Assembly: GCA_012031035.1 (NCBI GenBank)
Contig: JAAUUT010000028.1
Coordinates: 1-46,908, forward strand
From: Candidatus Altimarinota bacterium
Lineage (GTDB): Bacteria; Cyanobacteriota; Cyanobacteriia; Cyanobacteriales; Microcystaceae
Length of the DNA: 46,908 nt
Reading direction: 5' to 3'
The notes below the pieces were generated by a model, which made no database searches, was not told the origin of the DNA, and was given only the letters and a program-made list of their open reading frames with translations. Each line of letters starts with the position of its first letter. Positions within the stretch are counted from its first letter, which is position 1. Shown one piece after another: positions 27,638 to 35,403 of this stretch. A program made the position numbers and the translations under genes.

Positions 27638-28780
27638 ATGAATAAGGTCGCAGAAGAATTAGAACAATTTTGGCGCTCTCGATTGCTCAAAGACGAACCC
27701 GAACAAGTTCAACGAGAGCGAGATGAGATTATTAATTGGTTGTTGGGGGAAGATAGCGCCAAGCTTGAAGAATTAACGCCAGACCGATTAGCGATCGCTC
27801 AACAAGGAATGGACTATCGCTATCGGATTTTGCGACAGCGCTATTTAGGCGCGAACCCAACAAAAGCCTATCGTAACCTCATCAATCGTTTGGGTTCTAT
27901 TGTTATGTTACGCAATAAAATTCGTACCTGGGTAGCACTCAGCCGCGATCGCCAAAGAGCAGTCAATGATGTTCTCCAAGAAGTTATTCAGGAGATGTTG
28001 AATAGCGATCGCTACATTCAAGCACAAATTACTTGGATTTCGCAATGCACTAAAAACGAAACGTTGCGTAACAGTTTATTGCTGACTAGCTTAGAAGAAT
28101 ATTGTTTGCGTCCCATTCGCAACCAACCTTTGTTAGTGTATCGTTTCGTGAATTATCTGCGTCGCACTCAACGGGGAGGAATGACACAAGTTCCTCAGAC
28201 TGAGATAATACGCTTAATTTCCGAAGAGGTGAATCTAGAAGAATCCGATTCTGCGGTTAGTTTGCTCGATTCGCGGGCGATCGCCGAATATCAAGCAGGT
28301 CAAACCTCTCAAGACAAGCAAGGTTTACGCCTCAGAGTCCAACGAGAATTCGAGACTCACTTAGCTGAAAAAGTCGGTTCCGAAGCTGTCGAGTGGTTGC
28401 GACTGTATCTGCAAGGACGTTCCCAAGAAGCGATCGCCCAGAGTTTAAATTTACCCATCAAACAAGTTTACCGTTTGCGCGAAAAAATCGGCTATCATGC
28501 CGTCCGCGTTTTTGCCATGAAGGGAAATCCAGAATTAGTGGCAAATTGGTTAGAAATTACCCCGAAAGAGCATAATCTCGGCTTAACGCCCAAACAATGG
28601 GAAATTTTTTGGCAGGGGTTAACGCCTACGCAGCGTCAGATTGTCGAACAGATGAAAGTAGGTAAAAGTCTCGACGCGATCGCCCAAGCTTTAAATTGGA
28701 AAAAAAGCCAACTGATGGGCGAATGGAGTCAGCTTTATCTAGTCGCACAAGAGTTACGTAGCGAAGGAACTGGCGGGTAA
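27638..28780 (+). CDS. HetZ-related protein
   Basis: A 380-residue soluble helical protein. The wording (MDYRYRILRQRYLG, AYRNLINRLGSIVMLRNKIRTWVALSRDRQRAV, LRPIRNQPLLVYRFVNYLRRTQRGG) matches what I recall of HetZ-related proteins, which are found in cyanobacteria with and without heterocysts. Two helix-turn-helix-like stretches are visible, SQEAIAQSLNLPIKQVYRLREKI and SLDAIAQALNWKKSQLMGEW, so DNA binding is plausible. HetZ itself acts in heterocyst and patterning control in Anabaena; the role of this relative is unknown. It is convergent with the acyltransferase gene across a minisatellite. Confidence 0.75.
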   Translation: MNKVAEELEQFWRSRLLKDEPEQVQRERDEIINWLLGEDSAKLEELTPDRLAIAQQGMDYRYRILRQRYLGANPTKAYRNLINRLGSIVMLRNKIRTWVALSRDRQRAVNDVLQEVIQEMLNSDRYIQAQITWISQCTKNETLRNSLLLTSLEEYCLRPIRNQPLLVYRFVNYLRRTQRGGMTQVPQTEIIRLISEEVNLEESDSAVSLLDSRAIAEYQAGQTSQDKQGLRLRVQREFETHLAEKVGSEAVEWLRLYLQGRSQEAIAQSLNLPIKQVYRLREKIGYHAVRVFAMKGNPELVANWLEITPKEHNLGLTPKQWEIFWQGLTPTQRQIVEQMKVGKSLDAIAQALNWKKSQLMGEWSQLYLVAQELRSEGTGG

Positions 28781-28789
28781 GAAAAACAA

Positions 28790-28867
28790 GGGAGATGGGG
28801 AGATGGGGAGACAGGGAGATGGGGAGACGGGGAGACGGGGAGATGGGGAGACTGGGAGACGGGGAGA
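28790..28867. repeat. 8-bp minisatellite GGGAGAYG
   Basis: Nearly ten head-to-tail copies of GGGAGATG/GGGAGACG between the convergent HetZ-related and acyltransferase genes. CCCTTTACC and CTATTCC short tandems follow up to 28940. Confidence 0.9.
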
Positions 28868-28923
28868 AAAATCTATGGAAAGTTACCCTTTACCCCTTCC
28901 CTTTACCCAAGCGAAGCTATTCC

Positions 28924-29493
28924 CTATTCCCTATTCCCTTTAATAATTTTAGCTGGAATCCCAACAGCCGTCTGACCTGCTGGAATATCTGTTAACACGA
29001 CTGCATTAGCCCCAATATTGACATCATCGCCAATTGTAATCCCTCCAAGGACTTTCGCGCCTGCACCTACATTAACTCTTGCGCCTAGTTTTGGCGCATC
29101 AAATGGGCGATCGCGATAGCGATTCCCCAAAGTCACGCCTTGGCGAATAATACAGTCGTCCCCAATAACACAATCTCCGTGAATAATAATACAGCTTTGG
29201 TGTTCGATAATAACGCGGCGACCTAGCTTAACGCAATAGGGAAGATCGATTCCATAAACATTGCGAACTCTACGATAAAGAAAGCGATAGATAATGCTAA
29301 AGGGAGCGCGTAACAATTTGGATGCGATTTTCATCCTCCAGTTACCAAATCGATGAATAGCGACCGCACGAAATCCTGGCTTTGTCCAATCGCGTCCGTG
29401 GGCAATCCAGTCTTCTTTAATTTGTTCCCACAATTTTAGGGGAGTAGTTTCTTGTAACTGGCTTTCGTTGATAGATTGGGGTTGTACGGTCAT
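28924..29493 (-). CDS. Serine O-acetyltransferase-like hexapeptide acyltransferase
   Basis: A 189-residue protein. A short helical N-terminus (LWEQIKEDWIAHGRDWTKPGFRAVAIHRFGNW) leads to a left-handed beta helix from about 85 to 185, made of hexapeptide repeats (for example VIGDDCIIRQGVTLGN and ITIGDDVNIGANAVV) ending GIPAKIIKG. This layout fits SAT-like acetyltransferases encoded in polysaccharide or colanic-acid-type clusters rather than the longer CysE of cysteine synthesis. The start follows the family. Its 3' end runs into short CTATTCC repeats. Confidence 0.82.
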   Translation of the reverse strand: MTVQPQSINESQLQETTPLKLWEQIKEDWIAHGRDWTKPGFRAVAIHRFGNWRMKIASKLLRAPFSIIYRFLYRRVRNVYGIDLPYCVKLGRRVIIEHQSCIIIHGDCVIGDDCIIRQGVTLGNRYRDRPFDAPKLGARVNVGAGAKVLGGITIGDDVNIGANAVVLTDIPAGQTAVGIPAKIIKGNRE

Positions 29494-29614
29494 GTCAGCT
29501 TTAGCATTAATTACGGAATTTTGGAACTAAAAAGCAATGATGACGCACTGCAACATGATGCTTTAACGCTAATCATTTTAGACCGTCGTGCAGCCCCCCA
29601 ACTAATTTTCGACC

Positions 29615-29791
29615 TTAAATTAGATCTGATTTGTGACAAATAACGCCAAAAAGTGCTGCTAAAGCAGTAATCCCCAAGGCAATGAGGGGATGTTGTCCTT
29701 GACTGACGGCAAAAGAGGTGACTATCCCAGCACCTAAAGCAGCAGTCAGCGCAGCGCCAATTAGATCTTTATCAGTGTTTTTGTTATACAT
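29615..29791 (-). CDS. Small membrane protein, 58 residues
   Basis: A short open frame starting MYNKNTDKDLIGAALTAALG and ending FGVICHKSDLI. It has two hydrophobic, Ala/Gly-rich segments (about 11-29 and 36-52) around a polar SQGQHP turn, so a two-pass hairpin membrane protein is likely. The clean frame, plausible topology and position just upstream of the acyltransferase gene on the same strand support a real gene; the ribosome binding site is weak. No function is known to me. Confidence 0.6.
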   Translation of the reverse strand: MYNKNTDKDLIGAALTAALGAGIVTSFAVSQGQHPLIALGITALAALFGVICHKSDLI

Positions 29792-30009
29792 ACAAGCTTT
29801 AAAAGAGCAGTTTCAGTGTTCTCAAAAATAACACTGACTTTTTATCAATTGGATAAAAAAAACAAAATATTGCAATCAAGCTTTAAACTCAGCTAATTTT
29901 CTTAACAATATTGGGATGCTTCTGCACGGAACGCGATCGGCTTTGCCGCTACGCGGAGCGTAATCGCGATAAATTAGATCGAGATGGAGTCCAGATTTTT
30001 AAACCTTTT

Positions 30010-30327
30010 ATGTCCAAAATACATACTATTGACATTCGTCATCGAGGAAACACTCATACCATTCAAGTTTCAGAAGAGCAAACTATTCTACAAGCAGCTT
30101 ACGATGCGGGAATCGATTTGCCGAGTTCTTGCAATGCAGGGGTTTGCACTACTTGTGCGGCTCAAATTCTTCAAGGAGAAGTCGATCAAAGCGATGGAAT
30201 GGGCGTTTCTCCAAACCTGCAAAGCGAAGGTTACGTGCTATTGTGCGTTGCGTATCCTCGTTCTGACTTGAAAATTGAGACTGAAAAAGAGGAAATGGTT
30301 TATCAGCGACAATTCGGACAACCTTAA
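30010..30327 (+). CDS. 2Fe-2S ferredoxin (plant type)
   Basis: A 105-residue ferredoxin with cluster ligands Cys41, Cys46, Cys49 and Cys79 (CNAGVCTTC ... LLC), the plant/cyanobacterial pattern. It should carry electrons in the cytoplasm, though the sequence (charged N-terminus, acidic helix around DQSDGMG, C-terminal YQRQFGQP) differs from the main photosynthetic PetF, so a dedicated partner is likely. An in-frame extension to 29911 is rejected: it is Cys/Arg-rich and coded by a HIP1-containing dispersed repeat. The ATG at 30010 begins the fold. Confidence 0.92.
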   Translation: MSKIHTIDIRHRGNTHTIQVSEEQTILQAAYDAGIDLPSSCNAGVCTTCAAQILQGEVDQSDGMGVSPNLQSEGYVLLCVAYPRSDLKIETEKEEMVYQRQFGQP

Positions 30328-30685
30328 ATCAGCGTCCAGTTACTAGTGACCAGATACCCAAGTTTGGTCACTGTTTAAAATCTTAGCGATTTTTTTGCAG
30401 ATCGGGCTTGAGAACGATTTGGCAAGTGTTAATTAATATTAAAACGCTAATTAAAGATTGATTCGCTTCGATGTCGATAATAATTTCAAAATTTTGCTTT
30501 AAATTTTTTGCGGAAAAAATTCTTGGGTTGTTGAAGTCATGAAAGGATCGGGAAAAGATTTTTAAACCTCTTGCCCAGTCAACGCCACGGTGTAAAGCGT
30601 TTTATTTTTACACAGAAGCATTTGTGATTGCCCTGCTCCGGCAGCGACAAAGCCAATCCCGTGAAGAGTGAAGAGGAGGAGATTA
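30328..30685. other. Intergenic region upstream of a small gene
   Basis: No sizeable gene. AGTTACTAGTGACC/GGTCACTG repeats follow the ferredoxin gene. A small hairpin, CTGC-TCCG-GCAG, lies near 30630-30643, about 45 bases before the 51-residue reading frame, so part of this may be its 5' leader. Confidence 0.4.
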
Positions 30686-30841
30686 ATGATGGAACGTCTT
30701 TTTTGGAGTATTTTTTTTACGGTTTGCTTGTGGAGTATGGCTCATATGTCGGATTCCTCTCAACGCGATCGCATGAGTTCTCCGGCGATGTCCGATCTCT
30801 TATCAATAATCAGCAAAGAAAAACCAATCCTTCGCGCTTAA
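30686..30841 (+). CDS. Small protein, 51 residues, strong ribosome binding site
   Basis: An open frame of 51 residues starting MMERLFWSIFFTVCLWSMAH, hydrophobic for the first 20 residues, then polar and basic (SQRDRMSS ... SKEKPILRA). AGAGGAGGAG ends five bases before the ATG, one of the best Shine-Dalgarno sequences in the window, which argues that it is translated. The first part could be a signal or a single membrane helix. A hairpin followed by six T lies about 120 bases downstream. No family was recognised. Confidence 0.5.
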   Translation: MMERLFWSIFFTVCLWSMAHMSDSSQRDRMSSPAMSDLLSIISKEKPILRA

Positions 30842-30961
30842 GGGTTTAAGCGATTTCAATAAGAATTTACCCAGTTTAACTTCAGTGACGCTCTTTTTAA
30901 GATTTGTTATCTTCTTGCCAAGATAGCATTTTTTTGTTTTTGTTTACTTTAAATAAGTTTT

Positions 30962-30992
30962 ACATTTGCCTTAGCAAATGTCAGCCTTTTTT
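30962..30992 (+). terminator. Possible terminator after the 51-residue gene
   Basis: An 8-bp stem ACATTTGC / GCAAATGT with a CTTA loop, then CAGCC and six T (30987-30992). The five-base gap between stem and T run weakens the call. Confidence 0.5.
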
Positions 30993-31320
30993 GCTACAAC
31001 TTTACAAAAACTTCATTAACACTTTGAATAGTTTTAATTGCATATAGCAGGAATTCAAGACAGGCGATCGCCAGCGTCAAAATCATTTAATCCCTGAGAA
31101 TATTGACCAATTAACCTAAGTATATTTACGATGGTTATATGAATAAACTTCTCTAACACATATAATCAGGGTCTGAGGCTCGTTCTGGTTCGATAAAAGC
31201 TAAAAAATCTCGATTGGCGAGAAAAAGCTCGGCAAAAACACGGATGCGGCTCAGTTGTTTTTTAGTTTATGAAATAAATAGAAGCTCATTCATTCATTCC
31301 TAATAAATTAGAGTTCATAG
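30993..31320. other. Intergenic region before a GT2 gene
   Basis: AT-rich, with one HIP1-like site near 31065. No gene, repeat array or structured element was recognised; it should contain the promoter of the GT2 gene. Confidence 0.4.
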
Positions 31321-32241
31321 ATGATCTCCATATACATACTGACTTATAACGAAGAAATAGATATTGCCCCTTGTATCGAATCAGCTTTACTTTCCGATGA
31401 CATTATAGTTGTAGACTCTTTTAGTACAGATAGAACCGTTGAAATAGCCTCTCGCTATCCCGTGCGCGTAGTACAACATAAATTTGAAAGTCATGGAAAG
31501 CAACGTACTTGGATGCTAGAATCCATCCCTACAAAACATGAATGGGTTTATATTCTAGAAGCAGACGAGCGGATGACTCCCGAACTCTTTCAGGAATGCC
31601 TAAAAGCCAGCAAAAACCAAGAAATTATCGGTTATTACGTAGCCGAGCGAGTCATGTTTATGGAGAAATGGATTCGCTATAGTACCCAGTATCCGCGCTA
31701 TCAGATGCGTCTGTTCAAAAAAGAAAAAGTCTGGTTTACTGACTACGGTCATACCGAAAGAGAAGTTTGCGAAGGGACAACAGGTTTTTTACAAGAAACC
31801 TATCCTCACTATACTTGTGGAAAAGGATTGAATCGTTGGATCGACAAACACAATCGCTATTCGACCGATGAAGCTAAAGAAACACTGCGTCAGTTGCAAT
31901 CTGGTAATGTTAACTGGCGCGATTTGATATTTGGGAAATCGGAAGTCGAACGACGACGAGCCTTAAAAGATTTATCCCTACGTCTTCCCTTTAGACCGCT
32001 ATTGCGTTGGTTTTATATGTACTTTTTCTTAGGTGGAATTTTAGATGGACGAGCGGGATTTGCTTGGTGTACGTTACAAGCTTTTTATGAATATTTAATT
32101 CTGCTTAAAGTCGAAGAATTAAAGCAAAAGTCTCATTCTCGCGTCAGTCAACCTAATTCAGTGACTTCATTTCATCGATCGAGTTTTTCCAAACATTCAG
32201 ATTTAGTTTCGACTTATCGATCGCACATTTGGCGAAAATAA
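31321..32241 (+). CDS. Family 2 glycosyltransferase (WaaE/KdtX-like)
   Basis: A 306-residue GT-A enzyme. The N-terminal ILTYNEEIDIAPCIES and DDIIVVDSFSTDRT bind the nucleotide sugar; EADERMTPE at about 80-88 supplies the acidic metal-binding motif; the middle part (YQMRLFKKEKVWF, GYGHTEREV-type stretch, YPHYTCGKG) resembles LPS-core GT2 enzymes of the WaaE type. The C-terminal part has aromatic amphipathic helices (LLRWFYMYFFLGGILDG) for membrane attachment. Likely role: cell-surface polysaccharide or lipopolysaccharide assembly. It stands alone; the neighbouring HpsE-like gene faces it. Confidence 0.85.
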   Translation: MISIYILTYNEEIDIAPCIESALLSDDIIVVDSFSTDRTVEIASRYPVRVVQHKFESHGKQRTWMLESIPTKHEWVYILEADERMTPELFQECLKASKNQEIIGYYVAERVMFMEKWIRYSTQYPRYQMRLFKKEKVWFTDYGHTEREVCEGTTGFLQETYPHYTCGKGLNRWIDKHNRYSTDEAKETLRQLQSGNVNWRDLIFGKSEVERRRALKDLSLRLPFRPLLRWFYMYFFLGGILDGRAGFAWCTLQAFYEYLILLKVEELKQKSHSRVSQPNSVTSFHRSSFSKHSDLVSTYRSHIWRK

Positions 32242-32668
32242 AGAATATGTTCCCTAAAAAATGCTCTAAAAGTAGCGATCGCTTTAAAGGCGAACGCATA
32301 GTATTAGGGATCAAGAGATATAAAGCTGCAACAGCAGTATACAGAAATCATCTTCTGAACTCATCCCCGCTGTAAAAAGGCAGGGATTTCGTGTTATTGG
32401 TCATTAGTTATCGGTACATTTAACAAAGGACAAAAGACAAAAATGTCGGACTCTTGACCCCTCAAACAGCGAACAGCGACCAGTAATGTTTCATAGTAAC
32501 TGGTCACTGATAACCGATCGCTTGCTTTATCTTAATTACATGATGTAATGCGATGCCTTCAAACTTTCAGTAGCAGATTTTAACTTATCTGTGCTGGATG
32601 GGATGGATTCTAGATTCGATTGTGGATTTTCTGCGGCGTTTGGCATTGGTTTGGCAGATAACAAACCT
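32242..32668. other. Convergent intergenic region
   Basis: Between the convergent GT2 and HpsE-like genes. Contains GACCAGTAAT / AACTGGTCACTGATAACCGATCG dispersed repeats near 32478-32520 and a HIP1-like site. No gene seen. Confidence 0.4.
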
Positions 32669-33609
32669 TTACGCCAAAAGATAAAACGGACTGTACAAAC
32701 TATTCAAATACAGTTCCATCTCGCAAGCTGCAATCAAATCGGTGCTGACCTTAGTTTTGTACTTGAGCAGGTGAAGAACGATTTTACGCAGGTCGTTGCA
32801 GGTATAGGCGAGAAGCGCCATTGGTTTGTGCTGCGGTTTAACGCTTAGCATTCTTGTAACATAACGGCTGCGTCCAATTCCTCGGAAAAAAGGAATCAGA
32901 TAATCTCTCTCCAAGCGATGGCGAGGAATTTTATGATAAACGAGCATAGCGGGGTTGTACCAAATTTCCCAGCCTGCTTGTTGAATGTGCGCGATCGCTC
33001 TAAGTCTTCTCCTGTCAGCATACTGCCAGGGATTCTGCCGCTCAAAATGGGGCGAGGCGGTACGTTATCGAGCCAAGCTCGTTTTCTAACCACCAAACCC
33101 GCCGACGGGGGTAAGACTTTTTTCTCCTGTGGATACAGGCGCGCGATGGAACCGCGATCGGTCAGTGCCAAAAAAGGCGCTATTTTATCGAAATTATCGG
33201 GAGGAGTGGCTTCAAACTCGCCAAAGATACGACTGCCATAAGCACCTGCCTTGGGATGTTCTAAGGCAAATGCGTAAGCTTGCATTATCCAGTTGGGTTC
33301 GGGTAGATTGTCATCGTCGAGAAACCCAATCAGTTCGCTTTTCGCTTCTTTAATCGCTCGCGATCTTGCGAAGGCGGCTCCTTGCTGCGGCTCAAAAGAA
33401 TATTTTAATGGGTAAGCTTGGGGCCAAGTCGCTTGATATTCCCGAACGACTTCGGCGGTATTATCGTTGCTGTTGTTATCAATAACGACGATTTCCCAAG
33501 AAATATGTTCTACATCGATTTGCGATCGCAATTTTTCGAGAACATCTGGCAAACGTTTTTCCCCGTTATAAGTAGGAATTGCTATAGTGAAATCCACTCG
33601 TGCGTTCAT
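32669..33609 (-). pseudogene. HpsE-like family 2 glycosyltransferase, frameshifted
   Basis: A GT2 enzyme resembling HpsE of hormogonium polysaccharide synthesis. The first frame gives FTIAIPTYNG, VVIDNNSNDNT, FLDDDNLPEPNW and SMLTGEDLE. At 32998 one base is missing: inserting a C on the plus strand restores EDLEAIAHIQQAGWEIWYNP and joins to the second frame, which continues MLVYHKIPRHRLERDYL to a stop at 32669. The repaired product is about 313 residues, the normal length. As written, translation leaves the family sequence after EDLE and ends at 32896. The start at ATG 33609 is preferred over a TTG at 33627. Pseudogene or sequencing error. Confidence 0.85.
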
Positions 33610-34255
33610 TATGCCTACAAACTCCAACGAACTAGGTTTTTGCGTATTGTTAGTCAGGGAATCTCACTGGATTACTATTCGTCTATAGCTCAAACAAAGT
33701 TAGACGTAAAAACAAGAGATTGTGTTAGGGTTTTGAAGCGTTTATTAATTTAAAACTTCAAACAAAGATTCTATAAACATTGACTGATTGATGTTCAGAA
33801 AAATCCTCAGCAATTTTTTTAATGTTGCTAGGTTTTAAAATGAATTTTTCTATTTTTTTACCGATCGATATATGACTATTTATCCTTTTTAAAACTCCGA
33901 TCGTCAATAGTTTTAACCAGGCTTCATAAACTCTTTAAAAAAGTTTCCCATACATATACTTAACTTAAGAGAAAACTGATAGGTGTTAAAGGCTCATAGT
34001 TCTTTCTGTATAAGCTTTTTCAATCTACATACGTACAAAGTAAACAATTGAGTATTTCTAACTAATGGGATCGCTTTTATAAAGCTTTTGTAAAGTAACG
34101 CGATCGCGCTATGTCTTCATAACAAGCTATGGCAATGTGGATAACATTTTGTAACAAAAAAGCGATTGCTTCCAACCATAAAAAGCGATCGCCAAAAGTT
34201 TTAGAATAAGGAATGAAATATTTACTTAGCAGTTAGTTGAGGCTAGATGGCTCGA
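33610..34255. other. Long AT-rich intergenic region
   Basis: About 650 bases with no supported gene. Two AAAAAGCGATYGC motifs lie near 34157 and 34181, with HIP1-type sites. No tRNA, terminator or tandem array was recognised. It carries the HpsE-like gene's promoter at one end and the 3' flank of the PEP-CTERM gene at the other. Confidence 0.4.
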
Positions 34256-34918
34256 TTAGCTGCTTTTTTTGCGCTTGAGAGAACCTGCACCCAACGCACC
34301 AACAGCCAATAATCCTAATACAGAGGCAGGTTCGGGAACGGATTCAGCTTTGTCAACCGTGTAGTCGAAGACTGCCTTACCTGTTCCTAAATCAACTGTC
34401 AATTTACCCTTAGCTTTCGATAGACTAGTAGCACTACCTACACCAGAATAGATTTCTCCATTTTTACTAATAAATACTGCGCTTCCAGTAATATCAATAA
34501 ATCTTTGGTTGCCGATAATTATATCGTTCCCAATGACGACATCGTTCCAATCTATATAAAAATCATCTAGACCATTTGCACCATCATCGTAAGACAAGAA
34601 TCCAGAAAGATCTATTGAATTATTTTTATTAAATGTAACATCTTTAATTACTAATTCATTGTATGGATCGAAGGCATCCGTACTGAGGTCTGTATCAACT
34701 GTAAAGACACCTCCAGAAGTACCTGCTTGGCCGCTAGCATTATAAAAATCAAATTGTAAAGAAGTGCTTGCATCGCCTAAAATTTTAAAATTTGCATCGC
34801 CATATAGTCTATCGCCAACGACAAGATTTAGCGCTTGAGCGGAAGAAGAAGATAGAGTAATTGCACCAGCAACAGCAGCAAAAGTCGCACCCCAACCTAA
34901 AACATTGATACCTTTCAT
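34256..34918 (-). CDS. PEP-CTERM sorting domain protein
   Basis: A 220-residue exported protein. The signal peptide (GATFAAVAGAITLSSSSAQA) cleaves after about residue 29. The body is Asp/Gly/Asn-rich and probably beta-structured. The C-terminus has the full sorting tag: VPEP near 194, a hydrophobic Leu/Gly/Ala helix and the basic tail KRKKSS, recognised by an exosortase (cyanobacterial XrtX-like) for surface delivery. The exosortase is not in the window. ATG 34918 is chosen because GGAG lies seven bases upstream and the signal peptide starts there; the frame extends 14 codons further. Confidence 0.88.
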   Translation of the reverse strand: MKGINVLGWGATFAAVAGAITLSSSSAQALNLVVGDRLYGDANFKILGDASTSLQFDFYNASGQAGTSGGVFTVDTDLSTDAFDPYNELVIKDVTFNKNNSIDLSGFLSYDDGANGLDDFYIDWNDVVIGNDIIIGNQRFIDITGSAVFISKNGEIYSGVGSATSLSKAKGKLTVDLGTGKAVFDYTVDKAESVPEPASVLGLLAVGALGAGSLKRKKSS

Positions 34919-35403
34919 GGATAACTCCAAATAATTTATATTGAATGAAACTTTTTTCAATCTCTAGAAAAAATCACAAAAATTCTCTCTGCATCCATCG
35001 CATATATCAATTGCGATAAATACTTAAAATCTCAAAGCCTCGCGATTTATTTCTAGTTAATTGCTCGATTGATTTATATCGCTATTGTGCCTACGTACCC
35101 CCTGGTATCGTCAATATGTTTTCAGTAACTTTACGGAAGCTTTAATTATTTTTAGGAAGATATTACCTCAAATCGAGCAGTTCATCAGGATTGACCCATT
35201 GACCCAAATAAAGAATTATCAAGACTTTGAACGCTCAAAATCTCTAATTCAAAAAGTATGAAATCAATTTTTTTTCTTACTTAGGTTATATGAACTTTTG
35301 ATGAAGCACTTATATTTATAAAAATCAGAGTGTAATAATTGTGCTTGCAAAATAAAAAATTAGCCCTTTTGGGTTGAAAGCAACACAAATAAGATCTCTA
35401 GCA
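34919..35403. other. Divergent intergenic region
   Basis: AT-rich space between the PEP-CTERM gene and the membrane glycosyltransferase gene. No gene or repeat recognised. Confidence 0.4.

Noticed and set aside
28790..28867. Possible CRISPR array
   Set aside because: Units are 8 bp with no spacers; the same holds for the arrays at 11261 and 26490. No cas genes are present.
28795..28995. Open frame across the GGGAGAYG minisatellite
   Set aside because: Repeat-derived Gly/Asp/Met-rich sequence overlapping the acyltransferase gene; no family resemblance.
29911..30009. N-terminal extension of the ferredoxin
   Set aside because: Cys/Arg-rich codons come from a dispersed HIP1-containing repeat and are not part of the ferredoxin fold.
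30628..30849. 73-residue frame overlapping the 51-residue gene
   Set aside because: Different frame without a ribosome binding site; the shorter frame has an excellent one.
32591..32848. Plus-strand frame opposite the HpsE-like gene
   Set aside because: It is the antisense shadow of the conserved C-terminal part of the glycosyltransferase.
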